From: Mucilaginibacter frigoritolerans
GTDB taxonomy: Bacteria > Bacteroidota > Bacteroidia > Sphingobacteriales > Sphingobacteriaceae
NCBI RefSeq assembly: GCF_007830615.1
Contig: NZ_VLLI01000005.1
Coordinates: 124,001-188,000, forward strand
DNA: 64,000 bases
Direction of reading: 5' to 3'
The notes beneath the pieces were generated by a model. It ran no database searches, was not told the origin of the DNA, and saw only the letters and a list, made by a program, of their open reading frames with translations. A program made the translations under genes and the position numbers. Below are positions 25,769 to 32,140 of the stretch, piece by piece. Numbering within the stretch: the stretch's first letter is position 1; the number at the start of each line of letters is the position of its first letter.

Positions 25769-26974
25769 ATGATAACCGTAGAAGAGGCAGAAAAAATAAT
25801 ACTTGAACAGGTAACTGATTACGGGGCCGAGATTATTCCGTTTGAGCAGGCATTGGGTAGAGTGCTGGCTGAAAATATTAAAGCCGATAGGGACTTGCCT
25901 CCGTTTGACCGTGTAACTATGGATGGTATTGCCATAAATTATAATGCGATTGAGAATGGTATAAGTACCTTCAGGGTTAAATTAACAAAGGCCGCCGGTG
26001 ATGAACCTGTTGATATTGATGAACATGCAGAATGTGTGGAGATTATGACCGGAGCTATGTTGCCTCCTTCAACAGATACTGTTATTAAGTATGAAGATCT
26101 GGAAATGCGGGCCGGGTTGGCAACTTTGGTAACCAACGACATAAAAAGAGGCCAAAATATCCATTATAAAGGGAATGATAAAAGGCAGGATGATATTGTA
26201 GCTTCAATAGGACAATTAATTACGCCTGGCATTATAAGCATGGTAGCATCTGTAGGGGAAACAGAATTACGGGTAAAAAAAATGCCCAGGGTGGTTATTT
26301 TGTCGTCAGGTGATGAACTGATTGAGGTAAATCAAACACCATCTCAATATCAAATCAGGCGATCAAACAATTACACGGTTAAAGCAGTATTAAAGCAACA
26401 TAATCTGGATGCAGAAATGCTGCATTTGCCGGATGATGAAGCAATTATTAAAAAACAATTAAAAACCTGCATTGAAAAATATGATGTGTTGCTGTTAAGC
26501 GGCGGCGTATCAATGGGTAAATTTGATTACATTCCTAAAGCATTAGATGAATTGAATGTAACCAAGCTCTTTCATAAAGTTCAGCAGCGTCCTGGTAAAC
26601 CATTCTGGTTTGGCAAACACGAAAAAGGAAACCTGGTGTTTGCACTTCCAGGTAACCCGGTTGCAACCTTTATGTGTATTTACAGGTATTTTTTACCCTG
26701 GCTTAATGCCTCACTTGGTTTGGAAGAGAAGCCCGTAATGAGGGCAGTGTTAAATAACCGGGTAAGTTTTATTCATCCCTTAAAATACTTTATGCAGGTT
26801 AAATTGCATTATAATGAATATTGCCAGCTAATGGCTACCCCTGTAGAAGGTAATGGATCGGGTGATTTTGCAAATTTGGCAGATACTGATGCCTTTATGG
26901 AATTACCTTTGGAAAGAAATGAATTTAAAAGGGGAGAGGCTTTTAAAATATGGAAGTTTAATCACAGATTTTAA
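25769..26974 (+). CDS. moeA: Molybdopterin molybdenumtransferase MoeA
   Basis: Inserts molybdate into adenylylated molybdopterin. It is 401 aa with the usual four-domain layout: the N-terminal EQALGRVLAENIKADRDLPPFDRVTMDGIA motif, the ITGAMLPPSTDTVIKYED domain II region, the ILSSGDELIEVN and LLLSGGVSMGKFDYIPKAL substrate-binding strands, and a C-terminal barrel domain with FALPGNPVATFMCIYRYF. The last codons (NHRF and the TAA stop at 26972-26974) fall inside the left inverted repeat of the GxxExxY unit. The normal 3' end may therefore have been replaced by element sequence, although the protein appears functionally complete. Confidence 0.95.
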   Translation: MITVEEAEKIILEQVTDYGAEIIPFEQALGRVLAENIKADRDLPPFDRVTMDGIAINYNAIENGISTFRVKLTKAAGDEPVDIDEHAECVEIMTGAMLPPSTDTVIKYEDLEMRAGLATLVTNDIKRGQNIHYKGNDKRQDDIVASIGQLITPGIISMVASVGETELRVKKMPRVVILSSGDELIEVNQTPSQYQIRRSNNYTVKAVLKQHNLDAEMLHLPDDEAIIKKQLKTCIEKYDVLLLSGGVSMGKFDYIPKALDELNVTKLFHKVQQRPGKPFWFGKHEKGNLVFALPGNPVATFMCIYRYFLPWLNASLGLEEKPVMRAVLNNRVSFIHPLKYFMQVKLHYNEYCQLMATPVEGNGSGDFANLADTDAFMELPLERNEFKRGEAFKIWKFNHRF

Positions 26975-26996
26975 TGATTGGGTTGATTAGACAGAT
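26961..26996 (+). repeat. Left terminal inverted repeat of the GxxExxY unit
   Basis: Begins ATCACAGATTTT, followed by AATGATT, TTGATT and ACAGAT blocks shared with the right repeat. It contains the last codons and stop of moeA. Confidence 0.7.
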
Positions 26997-27001
26997 TTTT
27001 A

Positions 27002-27400
27002 ATGGACGATTATAAGTATTCAGAGATAACACATAAAATAATTGGATGCGCTATGCGGGTGCATTCTTTTTTAGGTAATGGGTTTCAGGAATTTATATAT
27101 CAAAGAGTATTAGCACTTGAATTTACAAAGGCTGGATTGAGCTTTAAAAGAGAAATCGCAGTGCCAATTTTTTATAAAGATTATGCTGAGCCCATAGGAA
27201 CAAGGAGAGTTGACTTTTTAGTTGAAGACTTAGTATTAGTTGAATTAAAAGCGTTGATTGTATTGGAGGATGTGCATTTAAATCAAATATTAAATTACTT
27301 AAGAGCTTACAAAATTGAGATTGGCTTATTAATAAACTTTGGAGAAAAAAGTCTGAATTTCAAAAGGCTAATTTTATCACCAAGAAATATCAGTCAATAA
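27002..27400 (+). CDS. GxxExxY protein (PD-(D/E)XK nuclease-like)
   Basis: A 132-aa protein with the defining motif G27-x-x-E30-x-x-Y33 (in GNGFQEFIYQ) and a PD-(D/E)XK-type core: Asp71 in RVDFLVED and Glu81-x-Lys83 in LVELKA. The rest follows the family plan, with an N-terminal helix HKIIGCAMRVHSFLG and a C-terminal IEIGLLINFGEKSLNFKRLI strand pair. All candidate metal ligands are intact, so the protein may be an active nuclease. Its function is not established. It interrupts the molybdenum-cofactor genes without any metabolic link to them and is framed by inverted repeats, which points to a selfish insertion and not a cofactor enzyme. It is read in the same direction as the host operon. Confidence 0.9.
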   Translation: MDDYKYSEITHKIIGCAMRVHSFLGNGFQEFIYQRVLALEFTKAGLSFKREIAVPIFYKDYAEPIGTRRVDFLVEDLVLVELKALIVLEDVHLNQILNYLRAYKIEIGLLINFGEKSLNFKRLILSPRNISQ

Positions 27401-27407
27401 TAAAATT

Positions 27408-27443
27408 ATCTGTTAAATCAATTAATCATTCAAAATCTGTGAT
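27408..27443 (-). repeat. Right terminal inverted repeat of the GxxExxY unit
   Basis: The reverse complement begins ATCACAGATTTTG, then AATGATT, TTGATT and ACAGAT, matching the left repeat. It includes the GTG start codon of moaC. Confidence 0.7.
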
Positions 27444-27909
27444 CACTCATCTCGACGATAAAAATAATCCAACAATGGTTGATGTTGCCGGTAAGCAGGT
27501 TACACACCGTACTGCTGTTGCACGGAGCATAGTTTCATTGCCTGATGAAGTATTAAATTATCTGGTTGATGGTGATTTGAAAACTAAAAAAGGTTCAGTA
27601 TTTCAGATTGCTATTATTGCTGGTATAATGGCCGCTAAAAAAACCGGTGACCTCATTCCTCTTTGCCATCCGCTGGGTTTGGATAACTGTAACGTTGTTA
27701 TCAGCCTGAATGAAAAACAGGAGGTAGTAATTGATTGTACAGCAAGTATTACCGCTAAAACCGGGGTAGAGATGGAAGCATTGGTTGGGGCATCAATTGC
27801 AGCTTTAACCATTTATGATATGTGTAAAGCAATGAGTCATGATATCGTGATAAAGGAAACAATACTGTTATCAAAAACAGGAGGTAAACGTGATTTCAAA
27901 AGAACATAA
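27439..27909 (+). CDS. moaC: Cyclic pyranopterin monophosphate synthase MoaC
   Basis: Converts the MoaA product to cyclic pyranopterin monophosphate. It is 156 aa, the usual length. Motifs are THLDDKNNPTMVDVAGKQVTHRTAVARS at the N-terminus, AAKKTGDLIPLCHPL and CTASITAKTGVEMEAL with the catalytic Lys/Asp region, and DMCKAM(S)HD near the end. Translation must start at the GTG at 27439, because the family N-terminus follows directly. That codon lies within the right terminal repeat of the GxxExxY unit, so the unit may supply the present start. The 3' end overlaps the next gene by 20 bp. Confidence 0.95.
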   Translation: MITHLDDKNNPTMVDVAGKQVTHRTAVARSIVSLPDEVLNYLVDGDLKTKKGSVFQIAIIAGIMAAKKTGDLIPLCHPLGLDNCNVVISLNEKQEVVIDCTASITAKTGVEMEALVGASIAALTIYDMCKAMSHDIVIKETILLSKTGGKRDFKRT

Positions 27910-29056
27910 AAAGCATACTAATTTGCAAAGACCTGCATTTGGTAATTTTAGCCGGAATGAATGGGCCATTGTTGGTGCACCCTGTACTACCATAAAATTA
28001 TTGGCAGATCAGGTTATTAACGCTCTATCTTCGAAATATAAATGTGCCTATGCTGATACTGCTCATAATGATGATACGATCTTGTCGCCTGGAAGATTAT
28101 CAAATGGAGCAGCATTAGAGTATACTGATCAGGTAAATTACAGACAATTAGATTATGCCGAATCATTTAACTCATTTAAGCTGAAAGAAATTTTCTCATC
28201 GTCAGATTTGGTTTTGGTTAATGGCAACCATCAACAGGCCAAAGCGCAGGTGGTTATTATTTATGCTAACAAAAAGGCTTCTCTACACAAAAGAATTGAA
28301 CAATTAACCAATGTACAAATGATATTATTGGCAGAAGATGTTACCGAAGCTTTTGATTTTGTAAAAGAAGCTATTCCCAATTGGCAGCAATTACCATTGT
28401 ACAGACTTGATGAAACCGAAAAGATCATTTCGTTTTTTGAAACTCAGATGCAACATGCGCGCCCTGTTTTAAATGGGTTGGTATTGGCTGGTGGTAAAAG
28501 CGAAAGAATGGGTTTTGACAAAGGTTCCGTTAATTGGCATGGGAAAGAACAGCGCTATTATATGGCAGATTTGCTCAAATCCTTTTGCAATGAGGTGTTT
28601 ATATCATGCCGATCCGATCAGCAGAAAGAAATTGATGCGAATTATTTAAGAATTGCCGATACATTTACGGGCTTGGGCCCTTTTGGTGCTATACTATCTG
28701 CATTTCGTGAGAAACCTGATAATGCATGGTTGATTATAGCCTGCGATTTGCCACTCATCGACGAAAATACCCTTAAATATTTAACTGCTAACAGAAATGT
28801 TTCGTCAATAGCCACAGCTTATCAAAGTACCTTTGATGATTTTCCTGAGCCTTTAATAACTATTTGGGAGCCAAAAAGCTATCCGGTTTTACTTTCTTTT
28901 TTAGCGCAGGGATATTCATGTCCGCGTAAGGTATTGATCAATAGTGATATCACTTTGTTAAATGCACCTAATCCTGACGATTTAACCAATGTGAATACAC
29001 AAGAAGAGTTGGATAAGGTTAAACATTTACTTAATCAAAAAATAGCTATACAATGA
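27890..29056 (+). CDS. MobB-like/MobA-like fusion (molybdenum cofactor nucleotidyltransferase)
   Basis: A 388-aa two-domain protein. Residues about 20-185 resemble MobB, the GTP-binding partner, but the nucleotide loop reads IVGAPCTTIKLL with no GxxGxGK[ST] Walker A, so GTPase activity is probably lost. From about residue 194 a complete MobA-type transferase follows, with LVLAGGKSERMGFDKG, the LGPFGAILSAFREKPDNAW loop and the IACDLPLI metal strand; it would attach GMP to the cofactor. The start is GTG at 27890, preceded 5 nt upstream by GGAGG (27880-27884), an unusually good Shine-Dalgarno for this phylum. It overlaps moaC upstream and moeB downstream (ATGA), so it is translationally coupled on both sides. 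Confidence 0.85.
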   Translation: MISKEHKKHTNLQRPAFGNFSRNEWAIVGAPCTTIKLLADQVINALSSKYKCAYADTAHNDDTILSPGRLSNGAALEYTDQVNYRQLDYAESFNSFKLKEIFSSSDLVLVNGNHQQAKAQVVIIYANKKASLHKRIEQLTNVQMILLAEDVTEAFDFVKEAIPNWQQLPLYRLDETEKIISFFETQMQHARPVLNGLVLAGGKSERMGFDKGSVNWHGKEQRYYMADLLKSFCNEVFISCRSDQQKEIDANYLRIADTFTGLGPFGAILSAFREKPDNAWLIIACDLPLIDENTLKYLTANRNVSSIATAYQSTFDDFPEPLITIWEPKSYPVLLSFLAQGYSCPRKVLINSDITLLNAPNPDDLTNVNTQEELDKVKHLLNQKIAIQ

Positions 29057-30105
29057 ACCCTGACTTTTTGAGATACAGTTGCCAGATAGCACTACCCGGC
29101 TTTGAAGAAAAAGCTCAATTGCTTTTACAGAAAGCGAGGGTGCTGGTAGTGGGTGCGGGGGGGCTGGGCTGTCCGGCGGCGCAATATCTGGCTGCGGCTG
29201 GTGTGGGTAATTTAGGCTTAGCGGATTTTGATATTGTATCTGTGGGTAATCTGCACAGGCAAATATTGTATACACCAGAAGACGCAGGAGAAAAAAAAGT
29301 TTCTATTGCTTGCGAACGTCTGCAAAAGCAAAATCCCGGCATAAAATTGATACCGCATGATATAAGGGTAACATCTCAAAATGTAATGGACCTGCTGTTG
29401 CAATATGACATAATAGTTGATGGTACTGATAATTTTGATACCCGCTATTTATTGAATGATGCCGCTGTAATTTTGAATAAGCCCGTTGTTTACGGAGCGA
29501 TATATCAGTACGAGGGACAGGTTGCTGTTTGGAACATTGAGAATGAAAGCGGAGTTAAAACACCAAACTATCGAGATCTTTTTCCAAATGTGAATGCATC
29601 ACAAATACCTAATTGTGCCGAAGGTGGGGTAATACCAACACTTGCTGGTATTATTGGTTGCATACAGGCTAATGAGGTAATTAAATATATTACTAAAACA
29701 GGTGAATTATTAGTCGGAAAAGTCATGATTTTTGATGCGCAAACTTTGCAAAGCCGTATCATAAAAATAGGGGAGGTTACTGGTACACACATAGTACGTT
29801 TAACCGAAACTGTTTTTGTGCCTGAAATTTCTGCCGCCGATTTAAAAAGGGAACTTCAAGAAAATGCAGTTGAATTGGTGGATGTGCGAACTATAGAAGA
29901 GCGTGAAGACTTCAATATAGGTGGGCAACATATCCCAATAGATGAATTGTATAATCAGATCAATGATCTGGATAAAAACACTAAAACTGTTTTTTATTGT
30001 GCTTCTGGCAAAAGAAGTGCAGAAGCTATCAAATTCATCAAAAAACGATTCCCTGATGCGCCTTTTTTTTCTCTTGAAGGCGGATTAAAAGACTGGCGGA
30101 ATTAA
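29053..30105 (+). CDS. moeB: MoeB/ThiF-type sulfur-carrier adenylyltransferase with C-terminal rhodanese domain
   Basis: Adenylates the C-terminal glycine of MoaD so that it can receive sulfur. It is 350 aa. The E1-like domain has the Rossmann loop GAGGLGC (34-40), DxDxV-type LADFDIVSVGNLHRQ, DGTDNFDTRYLLND and the conserved Cys188 in NCAEGGVIPT. The rhodanese domain (about 258-350) has the active-site loop CASGKRS with Cys316, suggesting it can also carry the persulfide, as in MoeZ-type fusions. The zinc-knuckle cysteines of E. coli MoeB (CYRCLF) are replaced by NYRDLF, so the structural zinc appears lost. It begins by ATGA overlap with the preceding gene and is convergent with moaE. Confidence 0.92.
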   Translation: MNPDFLRYSCQIALPGFEEKAQLLLQKARVLVVGAGGLGCPAAQYLAAAGVGNLGLADFDIVSVGNLHRQILYTPEDAGEKKVSIACERLQKQNPGIKLIPHDIRVTSQNVMDLLLQYDIIVDGTDNFDTRYLLNDAAVILNKPVVYGAIYQYEGQVAVWNIENESGVKTPNYRDLFPNVNASQIPNCAEGGVIPTLAGIIGCIQANEVIKYITKTGELLVGKVMIFDAQTLQSRIIKIGEVTGTHIVRLTETVFVPEISAADLKRELQENAVELVDVRTIEEREDFNIGGQHIPIDELYNQINDLDKNTKTVFYCASGKRSAEAIKFIKKRFPDAPFFSLEGGLKDWRN

Positions 30106-30132
30106 AAAATGTAAGGCTTGCCTTGATCGGCA

Positions 30133-30552
30133 TTATGGATGTGCTGCAACCCAAACTTCCCCATCCTCAAATATTTCTTTTTTCCAAATAGGAACGGTTT
30201 GTTTCAGCGTATCAATAATAAACCGGCAAGCATCAAACGCAGCAGCCCGGTGCGCGGCAGAAACCGCTATAATTACGGGTATTTCTCCAACTTCAAGTAC
30301 ACCTGTTCTATGGTGGATCAGTATTTTTTGAACCGGCCATTTTTCGAAAGCCTGTTTGGCAATTTTCTCCATTTCTGCTATTGCCATTGGTTCATAAGCC
30401 TCAAATTCAAGCCGAATAACCGGTTTCCCCTTTGTAGCATTACGCACTGTTCCAATAAAAACGTCAATACCACCTGATTCAGGAGACATAATCCAATCCG
30501 TTGCTGATTGAATGTTTAAAGGAGCTGAAAATATTTTGATTACTGTATTCAA
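30133..30552 (-). CDS. moaE: Molybdopterin synthase catalytic subunit MoaE
   Basis: The large subunit of molybdopterin synthase; it inserts two sulfurs from MoaD thiocarboxylate into cPMP. It is 139 aa. Typical landmarks are GGIDVFIGTVRNATKGKPVIRLEFEAYEPMA, IHHRTGVLEVGEIPVIIAVSAAHRAAAFDAC and the catalytic Lys region VPIWKKEIFEDGEVWVAAHP at the C-terminus. The start is TTG at 30552: moaD ends just upstream, no ATG is available before residue 23, and only the TTG gives the full family N-terminus. It is transcribed from moaD as a two-gene unit with a 19-bp gap. Confidence 0.94.
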   Translation of the reverse strand: MNTVIKIFSAPLNIQSATDWIMSPESGGIDVFIGTVRNATKGKPVIRLEFEAYEPMAIAEMEKIAKQAFEKWPVQKILIHHRTGVLEVGEIPVIIAVSAAHRAAAFDACRFIIDTLKQTVPIWKKEIFEDGEVWVAAHP

Positions 30553-30571
30553 GAAATTGTTTTTGATTTTA

Positions 30572-30814
30572 TCAGCCTCCGCTTACAGGTGGTATAATGG
30601 CAATTTCATCCCGCTCGTGGATAGTATCTCCGGGTAATGCATATTCATTGTTTACTGCTATCATATATGAGGCTAATTGCTTTAGCCTGGGATATTGATG
30701 CTCAAGAACATATTTTAAGTTGTAAACCGTAGCATCATTGGCTAGTTCTAAATTAACTGATGATCTGCCAAAAATTTCCTTCGAAATACCAAAGGCCAGT
30801 ACTTTAATATTCAT
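30572..30814 (-). CDS. moaD: Molybdopterin synthase sulfur-carrier subunit MoaD
   Basis: A ubiquitin-fold carrier (80 aa) whose C-terminal glycine is adenylated by MoeB and thiocarboxylated. The essential tail VSGG is present and the body shows the family pattern (LAFGISKEIFGRSS at the start, AVNNEYALPGDTIHERDEIAIIPPVSGG at the end). It starts at ATG 30814, divergent from fdhD (ATG 30925), and is the upstream partner of moaE. The 110-bp divergent spacer presumably holds promoters for both directions. Confidence 0.94.
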   Translation of the reverse strand: MNIKVLAFGISKEIFGRSSVNLELANDATVYNLKYVLEHQYPRLKQLASYMIAVNNEYALPGDTIHERDEIAIIPPVSGG

Positions 30815-30913
30815 TATTCAAAATTAGTTACAAATAGTGATAGTATGACAATCTGGAAGCATAATTGTTGTTTATTGAGCTTTAATTAAATGTAAAAAAA
30901 TAAATATGAATTG

Positions 30914-30921
30914 TATATTTG
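30914..30921 (+). promoter_or_regulatory. -7 box (TATATTTG) upstream of fdhD
   Basis: An exact TAnnTTTG match ending 3 bp before the fdhD ATG at 30925; the transcript would be nearly leaderless. Confidence 0.5.
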
Positions 30922-30924
30922 ACT

Positions 30925-31794
30925 ATGGCTGCCGTTTCAATAAAAAAAATCTCCATTACAAGGGTCAATAATCTGGAATTTACAGATACCACCGACGCCC
31001 TCGCCATTGAAGAGCCCTTAGAAATAAGGTTGGAATATGGCCCTGAAACAGAACGTAAAGTTCAAAATATTTCTGTAACCATGCGCACACCAGGTAATGA
31101 TGCAGAATTGGCAACAGGCTTTTTATTTACAGAAGGGATTATTAAAAGCAAAGCAGATATAGCAAATACAGGTTATTGTTTTATTGCGTGTGCAGAGAAT
31201 AAAGAGAATGTTGTGCAAGTAAGCCTGGTACCTGGCGTTATGCCTAATCTGCATAATACCGAAAGAAATTTTTATACAACCTCAAGCTGCGGTGTATGCG
31301 GAAAAGGTTCTATTAATGCTATTCGTACAGTAAGTACATTTACTCAACAAAAAACAGGTCAAATTGCTGTAAATGCCGAATTGCTTTACAACTTACCGAT
31401 AGTTTTACAGCAACACCAGGCAGTATTTGCTGATACAGGGGCGCTGCATGCCTCTGCATTGTTTAATTTGAAGGGGGAGTTACAGCTGGTTAAGGAGGAT
31501 GTTGGGCGTCACAATGCATTAGATAAGCTGATTGGGGCTTCTTTAAATAATAATCAACTTCCTCTTGATAATAGTATTTTGCTTTTAAGTGGTAGAGCCA
31601 GTTTTGAACTAATACAAAAGGCCGCTATGGCAGGTATTCAAATTGTTGCGGCTGTTGGGGCGCCATCAAGTTTAGCTGTTGAGCTGGCTGAAGAATTTAA
31701 TATTACACTTACAGGATTTTTGCGAAATAACCGTTTTAATATTTATACTGCGGCACACCGCATTTTACTACCATCATATGAAGTTACGAATTAA
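30925..31794 (+). CDS. fdhD: Formate dehydrogenase sulfurtransferase FdhD
   Basis: Transfers sulfur to the molybdenum cofactor so that formate-dehydrogenase-type enzymes become active. It is 289 aa from the ATG at 30925; an in-frame TTG two codons earlier is less likely. The functional cysteine loop is seen in TTSSCGVCGKGSINAI. Other family segments are MRTPGNDAELATGFLFTEGII, the FADTGALHASALF strand and KEDVGRHNALDKLIGASL. It precedes the YdeP-like oxidoreductase with one small gene between, and these overlap, so they form an operon. This strongly suggests the oxidoreductase is its client. Confidence 0.95.
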   Translation: MAAVSIKKISITRVNNLEFTDTTDALAIEEPLEIRLEYGPETERKVQNISVTMRTPGNDAELATGFLFTEGIIKSKADIANTGYCFIACAENKENVVQVSLVPGVMPNLHNTERNFYTTSSCGVCGKGSINAIRTVSTFTQQKTGQIAVNAELLYNLPIVLQQHQAVFADTGALHASALFNLKGELQLVKEDVGRHNALDKLIGASLNNNQLPLDNSILLLSGRASFELIQKAAMAGIQIVAAVGAPSSLAVELAEEFNITLTGFLRNNRFNIYTAAHRILLPSYEVTN

Positions 31795-32140
31795 AGGCAA
31801 TTCATTAAGATACCGCCTTACAAAATCAGATGTTTCGCAATTAGCAGAAAAGAGCTATGTGGAAGAAAAAGTGGATTTTGGAGAACAGGTATTAATTTAT
31901 GCTTTAAAAATCACTAATGATGCTGTTTTAATATCAACCTTTAAAAATAATACCATTACCTTATGTATGCCAGTTAACATGTTAACTGAATTACAAAATA
32001 CAGATAAGGTTGGTTTTGAAGGTGAGCATGGAAATCTGCATTTATTAATTGAAAAGGATTTTACTTGTTTAGATAACGTTATAGAAGATCAAAGTGATAA
32101 TTATCCCAACCCTTTAGCCGAAAAGTTTTATGAAAAATAA
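31778..32140 (+). CDS. DUF7009-like small protein
   Basis: A 120-aa cytoplasmic protein from the ATG at 31778, which overlaps the fdhD end by 17 bp; the longer in-frame start at 31679 lies wholly inside fdhD and is unlikely. The sequence begins MKLRIKGNSLRYRLTKSDVSQL and ends with VEKD/IEKDFTCLDNVIEDQSDNYPNPLAE, the pattern of a Bacteroidota-restricted small family (DUF7009-type). Its position between fdhD and the molybdopterin oxidoreductase, with overlaps on both sides, suggests an accessory or assembly role for that enzyme. That is inference; the function is unknown. Confidence 0.75.
   Translation: MKLRIKGNSLRYRLTKSDVSQLAEKSYVEEKVDFGEQVLIYALKITNDAVLISTFKNNTITLCMPVNMLTELQNTDKVGFEGEHGNLHLLIEKDFTCLDNVIEDQSDNYPNPLAEKFYEK

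Larger units (their letters stand above)
26961..27443 (+). mobile_element. Putative GxxExxY mobile unit bounded by 36-bp terminal inverted repeats
   Basis: The unit consists of a GxxExxY gene plus terminal inverted repeats at 26961-26996 and 27408-27443. Aligned with one gap in each arm, 31 positions are identical, beginning with an exact 12-mer ATCACAGATTTT. The left repeat includes the moeA stop and the right repeat includes the moaC GTG start. I see no clear target-site duplication. GxxExxY genes are known to occur in several copies in many Bacteroidota genomes; mobility of this unit is inference from its structure. Confidence 0.6.

Noticed and set aside
31679..31777. Upstream start for the DUF7009-like gene
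   Set aside because: It lies wholly within fdhD in another frame and adds residues not matching the family.
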